Shown: positions 43,199 through 52,750 of the stretch, piece by piece
How positions within the stretch are numbered: the first letter of the stretch is position 1
Layout of the letters: every line of letters starts with the position of its first letter
Source of the DNA: Calditrichota bacterium
GTDB taxonomy: Bacteria; Calditrichota; Calditrichia; Calditrichales; Calditrichaceae
DNA length: 64,000 nucleotides
Direction: 5' to 3'
Assembly (NCBI GenBank): GCA_024278755.1
Contig: JAJRSO010000023.1
Span: forward strand, 45,201-109,200
Position numbers and translations under genes: made by a program
The notes under the pieces: model-generated
Databases searched by the model: none
Told to the model about the DNA's origin: nothing
What the model saw: only the letters and a program-made list of their open reading frames with translations

Positions 43199-44227
43199 AT
43201 GACAAAAAAAGATTATCTAAAAAAGAAGATTGAGCACATCGACATCACGCAAACTAACGTTGTACCTCTGGTAGACGCAATGGGCCAAATGGCCTTTCAG
43301 GCGCGGAACCTGCACCGCGCGGCCACAATATTTGATATGATGCAAAAAGATAAAGAGGCGGTGGTCTTTTTAACGCTGGCCGGCTCTCTGATCAGCGCCG
43401 GATTAAAACAGGTTGTGGTGGATTTAGTAAAAAATAATATGGTGGACGCTATCGTTTCTACCGGGGCCAATATCGTGGATCAGGATTTTTTTGAAGCGCT
43501 GGGCTTTTTTCATTATCACGGGACGCCGTTTGTGGATGACAATACCCTGCGTGAATTGATGATTGATCGCATTTACGATACTTATATCGATGAAGAAGAA
43601 CTGCGGGTTTGCGATGAAACCGTGGCGCAAATTGCCAATAGTCTGGAACCGCGCCCTTATTCTTCCCGGGAATTTATTGTGGAAATGGGACGCTATTTGG
43701 AAACAAGCGATCAATATAAAACCAGCAGGGAAGAGTCTATTGTTTACCAGTGTTATCAAAGAGGTGTACCCATATTCTGCCCGGCTTTTACCGATTCCTC
43801 TGCCGGCTTCGGTCTGATTCATCACCAGTTTCATGCAAAGGGCGCCAAAGTAACCATCGATTCGGCGGCCGATTTTCTGGAACTAACGCATATAAAAATA
43901 GCCAATAAAGAATCCGGTATTTTTATGATCGGCGGCGGTGTGCCTAAAAATTTTGTGCAGGATGTAGTGGTGGCCACAGAGATTCTGGAAAAGGATGCGC
44001 CCATGCACAAATACGCGGTGCAAATTACGGTTGCCGATGAACGCGACGGGGCGCTGTCCGGTTCTACCTTAAAAGAAGCCTCTTCCTGGGGGAAGGTGGA
44101 AACTACGTACGAGCAAATGGTGTTTGCCGAAGCGACCATCGCCATGCCATTGATTGCCGGCTATGCTTACCACAAACGTAACTGGCAAGGGCGTAAAGAA
44201 CGGCGTTTAAACGAATTGTATCAATAA
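43199..44227 (+). CDS. Deoxyhypusine synthase-like family protein
   Basis: This 342-residue protein belongs to the deoxyhypusine synthase superfamily: NVVPLVDAMGQMAFQARNL, the NAD-binding stretch FLTLAGSLISAG, VSTGANIVDQD, and the active-site loop GGGVPKNF with the Lys that forms the enzyme-imine intermediate. Bacteria lack hypusinated eIF5A, so bacterial members are more likely homospermidine synthases or related polyamine aminobutyl transferases. The next gene is unrelated. The ribosome binding site is weak. Confidence 0.88.
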   Translation: MTKKDYLKKKIEHIDITQTNVVPLVDAMGQMAFQARNLHRAATIFDMMQKDKEAVVFLTLAGSLISAGLKQVVVDLVKNNMVDAIVSTGANIVDQDFFEALGFFHYHGTPFVDDNTLRELMIDRIYDTYIDEEELRVCDETVAQIANSLEPRPYSSREFIVEMGRYLETSDQYKTSREESIVYQCYQRGVPIFCPAFTDSSAGFGLIHHQFHAKGAKVTIDSAADFLELTHIKIANKESGIFMIGGGVPKNFVQDVVVATEILEKDAPMHKYAVQITVADERDGALSGSTLKEASSWGKVETTYEQMVFAEATIAMPLIAGYAYHKRNWQGRKERRLNELYQ

Positions 44228-44516
44228 AGCGCTTAGATAATTAGTTCTGTTTTTTGTCCTTTGGCTCCTGCTTTTCAAAGGGCTGCATAAATGAGAACTA
44301 AACGCAGAACAGGCAATGAACGCTAGGGGAAAAAGGATTAAAAAGAACGAGTCATGCGTTGAAACGTTATAGTTTCCTTCGTGAACTTTGCGGTTTAATT
44401 AAATACTATGGCAATCTGTTTTGCAAAAAGGATTGTTTCTTTATAGTAGACGGGTATCCCGTTTATGAAATAGTTTTTATACTGTTAATGTCCTTAGCGG
44501 CAGAAAAAGAGGAAAA
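44228..44516. other. Intergenic region before hldD
   Basis: 289 bases with no recognisable gene or repeat. An AGAGGA site immediately precedes hldD. Confidence 0.5.
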
Positions 44517-45479
44517 ATGATTATTGTAACCGGCGCCGCCGGCTTTATTGGTTCGGCCGTTGTCGCCCACCTGAATAAACAGGGTGAACGCGATATTACG
44601 GTTGTGGATGTGTTACGCAATAATGATAAATGGAAAAATTTACGCGGGCTCGATTTTGATGATTATATTGATCGCGACCGGCTGCCGGACTTTTTGCATA
44701 ACAGAAAAAATGTACGCGCGGTAATCCACATGGGCGCCTGTAGCGCTACGACCGAGCAGGACGCCGCCTATTTAATGGAAAATAATTACCGCTATACGCT
44801 CAATCTTGCCCGTCATTGTACCGAGCATAATATCCGTTTTATTTATGCCAGTTCTGCGGCCACCTATGGAATGGGAGAGCACGGTTACGAAGATGACGAG
44901 TCGCAGCTGCAACTGTTAAAGCCGCTTAATATGTATGGTTATTCCAAGCAGCTATTCGATTTAAAAGCCCGCAGGGAAGGCTGGTGTAACCGGATTGCGG
45001 GATTGAAATTTTTTAATGTATACGGCCCTAATGAGTATTTTAAAGGCGATATGGCCTCGGTTGTTTTTAAAGCGTTCAATCAGATTAATGAAAGCGGCCG
45101 GGTAAAACTCTTTAAATCCCACCATCCGGATTTTGCAGACGGCGGGCAGCTACGCGATTTTATCTATGTTAAAGATGTGGTTCATGTAATTCATTATTTA
45201 CTGGAACATCCACAGGTGCATGGAATTTACAACGTGGGCAGCGGAAAGGCGCGCAGTTTTAAAGACTTGGCCCAAGCTGTTTTTAATGCAATGAATCTGG
45301 AAGCGCGTATCGAGTATATCGATATGCCGGAATCCATTCGCGACCGCTACCAGTATTTTACGGAAGCAAGAATGGAGAAACTGAAATCGACGGGATATGA
45401 AAAACCGTTTCATTCTCTCGAGGAAGGCGTTGAAGATTATGTACGGAAGTATTTAATGCAGGGCTTTGAACACTTCTAA
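44517..45479 (+). CDS. hldD: ADP-L-glycero-D-manno-heptose-6-epimerase
   Basis: This 320-residue short-chain-dehydrogenase-fold enzyme converts ADP-D,D-heptose to the L,D form for LPS inner core. The NADP motif GAAGFIGSAV is at the N-terminus; catalytic residues lie in IYASSAATYG and MYGYSKQLFD (Tyr-x-x-x-Lys). The segment NDKWKNLRGLDFDDYIDRD is typical of HldD and separates it from UDP-sugar epimerases. Its presence implies a heptose-containing LPS. It is followed after 3 bases by a MITE-like element. Confidence 0.95.
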   Translation: MIIVTGAAGFIGSAVVAHLNKQGERDITVVDVLRNNDKWKNLRGLDFDDYIDRDRLPDFLHNRKNVRAVIHMGACSATTEQDAAYLMENNYRYTLNLARHCTEHNIRFIYASSAATYGMGEHGYEDDESQLQLLKPLNMYGYSKQLFDLKARREGWCNRIAGLKFFNVYGPNEYFKGDMASVVFKAFNQINESGRVKLFKSHHPDFADGGQLRDFIYVKDVVHVIHYLLEHPQVHGIYNVGSGKARSFKDLAQAVFNAMNLEARIEYIDMPESIRDRYQYFTEARMEKLKSTGYEKPFHSLEEGVEDYVRKYLMQGFEHF

Positions 45480-45482
45480 AAA

Positions 45483-45605
45483 TGAATCCAGTCTAAAAAG
45501 GCATAGCCACTGATTTCCACAGAAAGGCACTGATTGTTTTTATTGAAATTACATTGAATAGATTCGTGTAAATTCGAGGAATTCGTGGTTTTTATATTGA
45601 ACTCA
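45483..45605. mobile_element. MITE-like element family 1, copy 3
   Basis: 123-bp copy starting TGAATCCAGTC and ending GAACTCA, with AAAA on both sides (45479-45482 and 45606-45609). It carries a 9-base internal extra piece (GAGGAATTC) relative to the 114-bp copies. It separates hldD from the STAS gene. Confidence 0.75.
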
Positions 45606-45616
45606 AAAATACCATA

Positions 45617-45961
45617 CTATTTTTTATTTAGTTCTTTAACCGCTTCTTCGGCATTATCGAGGATGGTTACAATTTTACTAAGTTGTGACATTACCATAAG
45701 ACTTTTGACCTTGGCGCTCAGTCCGGCGAGATAAAGCGCGCCGCTTTTATTGCGTACGGCGGTAAGTGATTTTACAATCGAACCCAGCCCCAGACTGTTG
45801 ATCCAGTTCACATGCTTTAAATCCAGCACAATACGGGTGACGCCGTCTTTAAGCAGATTTTGCACATCTTCTACCAGAGAAGTTGTTGCAGGCGGACCCA
45901 TCAGCTTTCCGCGCAAATCTAAAACGGCCACTTTTTTATACATGGATTCTTTGATTTTCAT
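45617..45961 (-). CDS. STAS-domain anti-sigma factor antagonist-like protein
   Basis: This 114-residue protein is a single STAS domain of the SpoIIAA/RsbV type: VAVLDLRGKLMGPPATTSL, then IVLDLKHVNWINSLGLGSIV with the phosphorylatable Ser at residue 56. Such proteins bind an anti-sigma kinase in a partner-switch. No anti-sigma kinase or sigma factor gene is adjacent. A strong AGGGAGGA site precedes the start. It is convergent with hldD across a MITE-like element. Confidence 0.92.
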   Translation of the reverse strand: MKIKESMYKKVAVLDLRGKLMGPPATTSLVEDVQNLLKDGVTRIVLDLKHVNWINSLGLGSIVKSLTAVRNKSGALYLAGLSAKVKSLMVMSQLSKIVTILDNAEEAVKELNKK

Positions 45962-46123
45962 TTTTCTTTTCCTCCCTAATTATTATTTCGGCAATATATT
46001 TATATTACTTTAATTCTCAAACTAATAAAATATGATGGCTTAAAGAAAAGCAACACAATAAATTTTTCCAATTCCCAACCCCTACCGCTCTTTCCCTTGC
46101 TTCCCGTTCCATTCAATCTTACT

Positions 46124-46151
46124 TTAATCGTTAAACATTAATCGTTAAAGG
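46124..46151. repeat. Tandem 14-bp direct repeat upstream of Wzi-like gene
   Basis: TTAATCGTTAAACA is followed directly by TTAATCGTTAAAGG, ending 5 bases before the start codon. It might be an operator or just a local duplication. Confidence 0.45.
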
Positions 46152-46156
46152 TCCCT

Positions 46157-47506
46157 ATGCAACGAACGTACTATTTTTTTATCCTGCTTATTTCATTAGT
46201 GCAAATCTCCGGCGCGCAAACGGCTTCCCGAATGTTTGAAAAAGATGCAAATTTAGCGACGCGAGACTCCTTTCGTACCGGGATTGATTTTTATGCCTCC
46301 TGGCAAAACAGTGCGCTTACGCTTTATGAAACGAATAACGATCCGCTGCACTATATTGTGTCGCCTTTTCTACATTATAAGTTTAATCCATCCATTGTAA
46401 TGAATGTCCGGGTAAATGTGGAAAATATCCGTGACGAATATCTCTTTCCGGAAAAAACCTATTGGGGGGATGAGTTTGCCGGCCATCGCGGCGGCATTGA
46501 AATTGGAATGATTAAATATCAAAGCAAGTGGTTCGATTTACATTTTGGGCGTGATTTTTTTATTCCCGGTAAACGTTTTTACGAAGGGCTGTTGTTTTCG
46601 GAATACAATTATAGTTATGATCAAATCCGGCTGGCGCTTCATTCTAAGCAGATGGAAATTTCCTCTTTCTATCTCGATTTAACCGACTGGCCCACCGGCG
46701 CGGGGCAGGCGCAGCGGTATTTATTCGGTCACCGTTTTACCTGGAAATTTGCAGAAGGATATTTCGCATTTAATGATGTGATGCTGTACGGCGGCGTAAA
46801 GCGACAGTTTAAACCGGCGCTGTTTAATCCGTTTATCCTTTTTTATCCTTATCAAAAAAACCGGGGAAACGTGGAATCCAATTCGCTGATGTCGTTTGAA
46901 TTATATATTCCCTGGAATTCATACGTTGTGTTTGCCGAGTTTTTAATCGATGATTACCAGGTGGATAAAAAAGTGCCCGGCGATTTGGAACCTAACGAAT
47001 GGGGCGTTAATATCACGGTGGGCAAAAATGAGATATTTAAAAATTCGGACTGGAAGATGAATTACACCCGTGTCGCCAACCGCACCTTTAACGCGCCGGA
47101 AAAAGAATATGAAAAATATATCTATAAAAATCTCCCCATCGGCCATTTTCTCGGAAATAATTTTTGGGAATTAAAATCCACGTTAAATACAAGATGGAAT
47201 GAAAGGCTGGTATCCGAACTGACCGTTTATCACGGGGAATTTGGAGACGAGGCCCTGTATGGCGCCTTTAACAAAGACTATTTCAATTATACGGTGGAAC
47301 AGGGTTACAGCGAACGCTTTCCCTTTGGAACGATTAAGACACAATCCGGCCTGGTATTTGGCATCGATTATACGGCTTTAGAAGAAGTGCATTTTAAAGG
47401 AAAAATGAGTTACTGGCTGCATAACCCGCGCCTTAAAGACAGTTTTAATTTTTTATTTGCCATGCACTACCGGCTGAATATACTAAAGCATCGCCCTAAA
47501 TTTTAA
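46157..47506 (+). CDS. Wzi-like outer-membrane beta-barrel protein
   Basis: This 449-residue protein has a signal peptide (cut after ISGAQT) and many amphipathic beta strands rich in aromatic residues (FGRDFFIPGKRFYEGLLFSEY, FGHRFTWKF, ELYIPWNSYVVFAEFL), resembling the capsule-assembly Wzi family of lectin-like barrels. It is likely in the outer membrane and may help attach polysaccharide to the surface. Its last codons and stop (RPKF, then TAA) come from the end of a family 2 MITE-like element, so the original C-terminus may have been changed. Neighbouring hldD fits an envelope role. Confidence 0.78.
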   Translation: MQRTYYFFILLISLVQISGAQTASRMFEKDANLATRDSFRTGIDFYASWQNSALTLYETNNDPLHYIVSPFLHYKFNPSIVMNVRVNVENIRDEYLFPEKTYWGDEFAGHRGGIEIGMIKYQSKWFDLHFGRDFFIPGKRFYEGLLFSEYNYSYDQIRLALHSKQMEISSFYLDLTDWPTGAGQAQRYLFGHRFTWKFAEGYFAFNDVMLYGGVKRQFKPALFNPFILFYPYQKNRGNVESNSLMSFELYIPWNSYVVFAEFLIDDYQVDKKVPGDLEPNEWGVNITVGKNEIFKNSDWKMNYTRVANRTFNAPEKEYEKYIYKNLPIGHFLGNNFWELKSTLNTRWNERLVSELTVYHGEFGDEALYGAFNKDYFNYTVEQGYSERFPFGTIKTQSGLVFGIDYTALEEVHFKGKMSYWLHNPRLKDSFNFLFAMHYRLNILKHRPKF

Positions 47507-47602
47507 AGTACAAATAACAAAAATCAAAAAAAACAATACCTTAAATCTAAAACAAAAATCACCTTGTAGATGAATGTTTAAATTTTAGAAATTTAGCATT
47601 GG
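47495..47602. mobile_element. MITE-like element family 2, copy 2 (partial)
   Basis: Starts inside the last codons of the Wzi-like gene with CCTAAATTTTAAAGTAC and continues with the family 2 sequence to about 47602, where similarity fades; the right end is missing or diverged. Confidence 0.65.
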
Positions 47603-47714
47603 CTTTTCTTTGCAGATTACTTTTTATTAAAGCTGTTTCATATCCTCAAAAATTAGTTTATATTAACACCGGCTTGCTTCATTTTCTCTTTATAAAATCA
47701 TTCTGGAAGAATTA

Positions 47715-50700
47715 ATGAAAAAGACGACGAAGGATCAGCTTATTGCTGAAATCGATGCGTTGCAGAAACGTGTGCGCGAACTTGAATCCGTTGCCTCATC
47801 AGATGCGGCGGATGAGAATGCTTGCTATAAAGCAACCTGGCATCATAATCCCATAGGACTGGTAACGACCGATAAAAAAGGTCTTATTATTTCCGCAAAT
47901 CCGGCCTTTTTTAATATATTCGGTTATAAAAAGAAAACAATAATTCAAACGACGTACATTCAACATCTGCAAGTTTTTAGCTCGGAACCTTTTGTATCGT
48001 ATTTTGTCGGACTAATCAATAAAAAACAAAAATTTGATTTTAAATCGCCTTTAATAAAAACAAACGATGGCCGTGAACTATATTTACGCTGCAGAGGGCT
48101 GTTTGTCGACAAAGATTCGGAAAATTCAAATACCTATATTTTTCTATTCGGAGATATTACCGATTTTATGAAATCGGAATTGGCCTTATCAAAAAGTGAA
48201 CAGAGGTATAAAGCGCTTTCCGAGCGTTTTCGTCTTATTACCGATAGCACACAGGATTTGCTTTGGGTAAAAGATTTAAAGGGCGTATATACTTTTGCGA
48301 ATCAAGCGCTTTGCCAGGTTTTGCTAAAAGCCAAAAATCCGCAGGAAGTCATCGGTAAAACCGATATGTATTTTGCCGACCGCGAACGCGCAGCGCATCC
48401 CGAAAATCCCCAATGGTTTACCTTTGGAGAAATCTGTATAAACTCCGACGCCGTTATCCTTAAAACAAAGGAGGCCGGGCGGTTTGAAGAGTATGGGAAG
48501 GTAAGAGGGGAGCTATTAATTCTGGATGTGTTTAAAGCTCCTCTGCGAAACGAAAAAGGAGAGATGATCGGTGTCTTGGGAAATGCCAGAATAGTAACGG
48601 AAGATAAGTTAAAAGAAAAAGAGATTCGAAAACTATCCAAGATTATCGAAACGACATCTCAGGCTGTGTTGATTGTGAACTTAGAAAACGAAGTGGTTTA
48701 TGTAAATGACAGCCTGGTAAAAATGCTTTTTTATGACGACGCTTCCGAATTATTGGGAATGCCTATGTTTGATTTTGCGGATGAGGCCAGTGCAAAAAAA
48801 TTACAGGAAGAAGGCATACCGGCTCTTTTAACAAGCGGAAGCTGGCAGGCCCGTCTCAATGTTAAAAGAAAAGACGGCTCGTTTTTTCCGTCAAAAGAGC
48901 GCTGTTCTCTAATTACGGATGAAAACGGAAATCCGGAATATTTTGTGGCCATATTTGACGATGATACGCAACAGGTGAATGCGGAAAAGGCATTGTTAGC
49001 CGAAAAAGAACGGGCCCAGCTCTATCTCGATATTGCCGGCGTGCTTATCGTTGCCATCAATTCCGAAGGGAATGTAACCCGGATCAACCACAAGGGATGC
49101 GAAATATTAGGCTATTCCGAGGATGAAATAATCGGGAAAAACTGGTTTGATATGTTTATCCCCGAGTCTGTCCGGCGGCAGGTAAAAGAGGTTTCCGCCA
49201 AAATTAATAGCGATGAAATTGAACCGGTGGAATATTTTGAAAATCCGATTCTTACTAAAAGCGGAGACGAACGACTTATTGCCTGGCATAATACCGTTTT
49301 ACGGGACGAGTCCGGAAAAATAATCGGCCATCTTAGTTCCGGTGAAGATATCACCGAAAGAAAAGAGGCGGAAGAATCCTTAAAAGAAAGTGAAAAGCGC
49401 TATCGTATGCTATTTGACCTGCTGCCTTACGGCGGCGATGTATTTAGCAGAAAAGGAATTATCGAAACGGTAAGCCGGAGTTCCGAGCGTTTATTTGGCT
49501 ACAGCAACTCGGAATTGATAGGGAAGCATATTTCATTTTTATTAGATCCGGAATTTCTGCAAATATTTGAGGAGAAATTTCCTGTTCTATTGAGCGGGAA
49601 ACCCAGTTCAGCAGAAGTAGTGATGCTTCGCAAAGACGGAAAAAGGTTAAATATCCTGCGGGCTGCTCAGCCGATTATGGATGAATCGGGCAACGTGCAA
49701 TCCATTCTGGCGCTGAATGTGGATATCACGGCGCGCAAAAAAGCGGAAGTGGCCAAAAAAAGATTGGAAGAACAAATTCAGCAAACGCAGAAGCTGGAAA
49801 GTCTCGGCGTTCTGGCAGGCGGTATTGCGCATGATTTTAATAATATTCTAACCGGCGTCCTGGGAAACGCTGGTTTGGCCCAGCTCTCTTTATCGCCGGT
49901 TTCTCCTGCGCTGGATAATATTAAAAAGATAGAAACATCCGCTCAGCGCGCGGCTGAATTATGTAATCAGTTGTTAGCCTATTCGGGAAAAGGGAAGTTT
50001 GTGGTACAGCCGGTTAATTTAAACCATATTGTTGAAGAGATGACCCACCTGCTGGAAATATCCATTTCCAAAAAAGCGGTTTTAAAATACAATCTGGCTG
50101 AAAATTTACCGGCGGTGGATGCGGATATTACGCAAATGCGCCAGATTATTATGAACCTGATTATTAACGCTTCGGATGCCATTGAAGAAAAAAGTGGAAT
50201 AATCACGATTACCACCGGAGCAATGGAATGCGACACAAAATATCTGACGAAAACATTTTTAGACGATGAGTTAACCGAGGGTGTTTACATTTATCTCGAA
50301 GTTAGCGATACGGGACATGGCATGGACGACCAAACCCGCAAAAAGATTTTCGATCCTTTTTTTACTACAAAATTTACCGGCCGGGGCTTGGGATTAGCCG
50401 CTGTTTTGGGAATAATGCGCGGTCACAAAGGCGCCATTAAAGTGTACAGTGAACCTGGGAAGGGTACAACATTTAAAATCCTGATGCCAAGTTCTAAAGA
50501 ATCTGCCGCTAAAATTTTAAAAAATGTTCCCGGTAGCGGCGATTGGCGCGGCAAGGGCACGGTTCTGGTTGCCGATGATGAAGAAACTATCCGTGCGGTA
50601 GGCAGGCAAACACTGGAGCGTACAGGTTTTAAGGTAATTACTGCGGAAGATGGCCGCGATGCCCTTAAAAAGTTTAAAAAATATTCGGATAAAATCGTAT

Positions 50701-50924
50701 TGGTTTTACTGGATATGACCATGCCCCATTTAAGCGGGGAAGAAGTGTTTAGAGAAATGCGCCGTATACGGCCCTCGGTCAAAGTGATTCTATCCAGCGG
50801 TTATAATGAGCAGGATGCAACCAACGGATTCGTGGGCAAAGGACTGGCCGGATTTTTACAGAAACCCTATCAGCCGCAGAAACTGATTGATGCGGTTCGC
50901 TCCGTGATAGAAAAGAAGAACTGA
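47715..50924 (+). CDS. Hybrid sensor histidine kinase with five PAS domains and receiver
   Basis: This 1069-residue protein lacks clear membrane helices, so it is probably cytoplasmic. PAS domains can be placed at about residues 48-155, 170-300, 305-425, 430-555 and 560-685. The histidine phosphorylation site is His706 in AGGIAHDFNNILTG, the ATPase domain has LIINASDAI and GRGLGLAAVLGIM, and the C-terminal receiver has its Asp at residue 1000 in VLLDMTMP. A coiled-coil start (residues 1-40) may mediate dimerisation. Signal and output are unknown; no response regulator gene is adjacent. Family 2 MITE-like elements lie on both sides. Confidence 0.94.
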   Translation: MKKTTKDQLIAEIDALQKRVRELESVASSDAADENACYKATWHHNPIGLVTTDKKGLIISANPAFFNIFGYKKKTIIQTTYIQHLQVFSSEPFVSYFVGLINKKQKFDFKSPLIKTNDGRELYLRCRGLFVDKDSENSNTYIFLFGDITDFMKSELALSKSEQRYKALSERFRLITDSTQDLLWVKDLKGVYTFANQALCQVLLKAKNPQEVIGKTDMYFADRERAAHPENPQWFTFGEICINSDAVILKTKEAGRFEEYGKVRGELLILDVFKAPLRNEKGEMIGVLGNARIVTEDKLKEKEIRKLSKIIETTSQAVLIVNLENEVVYVNDSLVKMLFYDDASELLGMPMFDFADEASAKKLQEEGIPALLTSGSWQARLNVKRKDGSFFPSKERCSLITDENGNPEYFVAIFDDDTQQVNAEKALLAEKERAQLYLDIAGVLIVAINSEGNVTRINHKGCEILGYSEDEIIGKNWFDMFIPESVRRQVKEVSAKINSDEIEPVEYFENPILTKSGDERLIAWHNTVLRDESGKIIGHLSSGEDITERKEAEESLKESEKRYRMLFDLLPYGGDVFSRKGIIETVSRSSERLFGYSNSELIGKHISFLLDPEFLQIFEEKFPVLLSGKPSSAEVVMLRKDGKRLNILRAAQPIMDESGNVQSILALNVDITARKKAEVAKKRLEEQIQQTQKLESLGVLAGGIAHDFNNILTGVLGNAGLAQLSLSPVSPALDNIKKIETSAQRAAELCNQLLAYSGKGKFVVQPVNLNHIVEEMTHLLEISISKKAVLKYNLAENLPAVDADITQMRQIIMNLIINASDAIEEKSGIITITTGAMECDTKYLTKTFLDDELTEGVYIYLEVSDTGHGMDDQTRKKIFDPFFTTKFTGRGLGLAAVLGIMRGHKGAIKVYSEPGKGTTFKILMPSSKESAAKILKNVPGSGDWRGKGTVLVADDEETIRAVGRQTLERTGFKVITAEDGRDALKKFKKYSDKIVLVLLDMTMPHLSGEEVFREMRRIRPSVKVILSSGYNEQDATNGFVGKGLAGFLQKPYQPQKLIDAVRSVIEKKN

Positions 50925-50962
50925 CAATCGATACGTTTCTGAAAAAAACCGATATTAAGTGA

Positions 50963-51137
50963 CCTTAAATTCTAAAGTACAAATAACAAAAATTAAAGCA
51001 CTATCAAAAAGTCAATACCTTAAATCTCAAACAAAAATCACCTTGTAGAGGCATGTTTAAATTTTAGAGTTTGGCGTTTATTCGTTATTTGGCGCTTGTA
51101 TTTTGTTGTTTCCTAAATTTCACTTTAGAAATTTGGG
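50963..51137. mobile_element. MITE-like element family 2, copy 3 (most complete)
   Basis: 175-bp copy starting CCTTAAATTCTAAAGTACAA and ending CACTTTAGAAATTTGGG. The ends are imperfect inverted repeats. It lies between the sensor kinase and dinB. Confidence 0.75.
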
Positions 51138-51192
51138 AGTTACCTAAAAATCCCGCCTTGCCTTTCAACAAAATCCTTCCTAATCTATCTGT

Positions 51193-52374
51193 ATGGAACG
51201 GGTCATTTTACATGTGGATATGGATGCCTTTTTCGCGGCGGTAGAGCAGCGCGATCATCCGGAATATCAGGGGAAGCCGGTTATTGTGGGCGCCGATCCC
51301 AAAGAGGGCAGCGGACGCGGTGTGGTTTCTACCTGTTCGTATGAAGCGCGCGTATTTGGCGTTCACTCGGCCTTACCCATATCCAGGGCTTACAAACTAT
51401 GCCCGCAGGGCATTTATGTACCGCCCAATGGAAAACTCTATGCACAGGTAAGTAAAAAGATATTTGAAATTTTTTACGAATTTACCGACGCCGTGGAGCC
51501 CCTCTCCATAGACGAAGCCTTCCTCGATGTTACCGGCAGTCAGAAATTATTCGGCAACGGCGTGGAAATGGCCCACCAAATCAAAAAACGGATTATTGAA
51601 AAAGAACGGATTTCCGCTTCGGTCGGCGTGGCGCCGAATAAGTATCTGGCTAAAATCGCCTCTGATCTGGAAAAACCGGACGGACTGGTTGTGGTACGGA
51701 AAGATAAAATAAACGAGTTTCTGCATCCTTTGGACATTTCCCGTCTATGGGGCGCCGGTATTCGCACACAGGAAGTATTACGTAAAATGGATATCCACAC
51801 CATTGGGGATTTAGCGGCTTTTCCCCGGGATGTATTGAGTAGTAAATTCGGTAAAATGGGCGCGCATTTTTATAACCTGGCGCATGGTATTGACGACCGT
51901 CCTATTGTCGCCGGGGAAGGGGTAAAATCCGTAAGCAATGAGCATACCTTTGGGCGGGATGTGAATGATGTGGAACAACTCCTGCAAACACTACTGTGGC
52001 TGTCCGAAAAAGTGGGTTATCGTTTACGGCAAAAAAGATTAAAAGGTAAAACGGTACATCTAAAAATGAGATACGACAATTTCAGTACCATTACCCGTAA
52101 TAAAACCCTGCCGGAGCGGATAGACAATACGCAAACGCTTTATGAAATATCAAGCGCCCTGTTTAATGAAAATTACCAAAGAGGTCGAAAAATTCGTCTT
52201 TTAGGCGTGGGGTTAAGCGGGTTTGGTAAAATGCAAACGGAACAATTATCCTTATTCGACGCACAGGATCGAAAAAGCAAGAAGCTGGATCAGATTCAGG
52301 ATCTGCTGACCAACCGTTTTGGCAAAAAAATAATCTCCCGGGCGGATACGATGCCTCCGAAAAAAAAGAGTTGA
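51193..52374 (+). CDS. dinB: DNA polymerase IV (Y family)
   Basis: This 393-residue lesion-bypass polymerase begins HVDMDAFFAAVEQRDHP (catalytic Asp and steric gate region) and has SIDEAFLDVTG with the second acidic pair at about residues 103-106. The little-finger domain follows. The C-terminus contains a clamp-binding motif, EQLSLFDA, as in other DinB proteins. No LexA-type box was recognised in the MITE-filled upstream gap. The ribosome binding site is weak. Confidence 0.95.
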   Translation: MERVILHVDMDAFFAAVEQRDHPEYQGKPVIVGADPKEGSGRGVVSTCSYEARVFGVHSALPISRAYKLCPQGIYVPPNGKLYAQVSKKIFEIFYEFTDAVEPLSIDEAFLDVTGSQKLFGNGVEMAHQIKKRIIEKERISASVGVAPNKYLAKIASDLEKPDGLVVVRKDKINEFLHPLDISRLWGAGIRTQEVLRKMDIHTIGDLAAFPRDVLSSKFGKMGAHFYNLAHGIDDRPIVAGEGVKSVSNEHTFGRDVNDVEQLLQTLLWLSEKVGYRLRQKRLKGKTVHLKMRYDNFSTITRNKTLPERIDNTQTLYEISSALFNENYQRGRKIRLLGVGLSGFGKMQTEQLSLFDAQDRKSKKLDQIQDLLTNRFGKKIISRADTMPPKKKS

Positions 52375-52379
52375 AAATT

Positions 52380-52502
52380 CGAGTCCAGTCTAAAAAGGCA
52401 TAGCCACTGATTTCCACAGAAAGACACGGATTGTTTTTATTGAAATTACATTGAATAGATTCGTGTAAATTCGTGGAATTCGTGATTTTTATAGTGAACT
52501 CA
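52380..52502. mobile_element. MITE-like element family 1, copy 4
   Basis: 123-bp copy (CGAGTCCAGTC to GAACTCA) beginning five bases behind the dinB stop codon. The flanks AATT and TATT differ by one base, so the target duplication is decayed or uncertain. Confidence 0.72.
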
Positions 52503-52750
52503 TATTTTGAAGCCAATATTTGCTGCGAACCCTCATAGGATTCGTAGCGTTTTTTATTTTAACGCGAAACTACACGAAGTGGCGCGATGAGGAATCGCAG
52601 AAAAAACAGATATTGATAATGCGCTGTTGGACATTCCCTTGATTCCCGCCCCGGCATCTCATTTCCCAAAAGATGTTTTAGTATTTGCTTAAAAGACGAA
52701 TCCATCCTATATTTTTGTAACGCTTAATTCCCCGAATAATGGAGTTTCCC
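52503..52750. other. Gap between dinB and amidase
   Basis: Contains a diverged, inverted copy of the A unit of the 55.3/61.1 kb composite repeat at about 52532-52588 (ATTCGTAGCGTTTTTTATTT, AACGCGAAACTACACGAAG). No gene was recognised. Confidence 0.5.
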
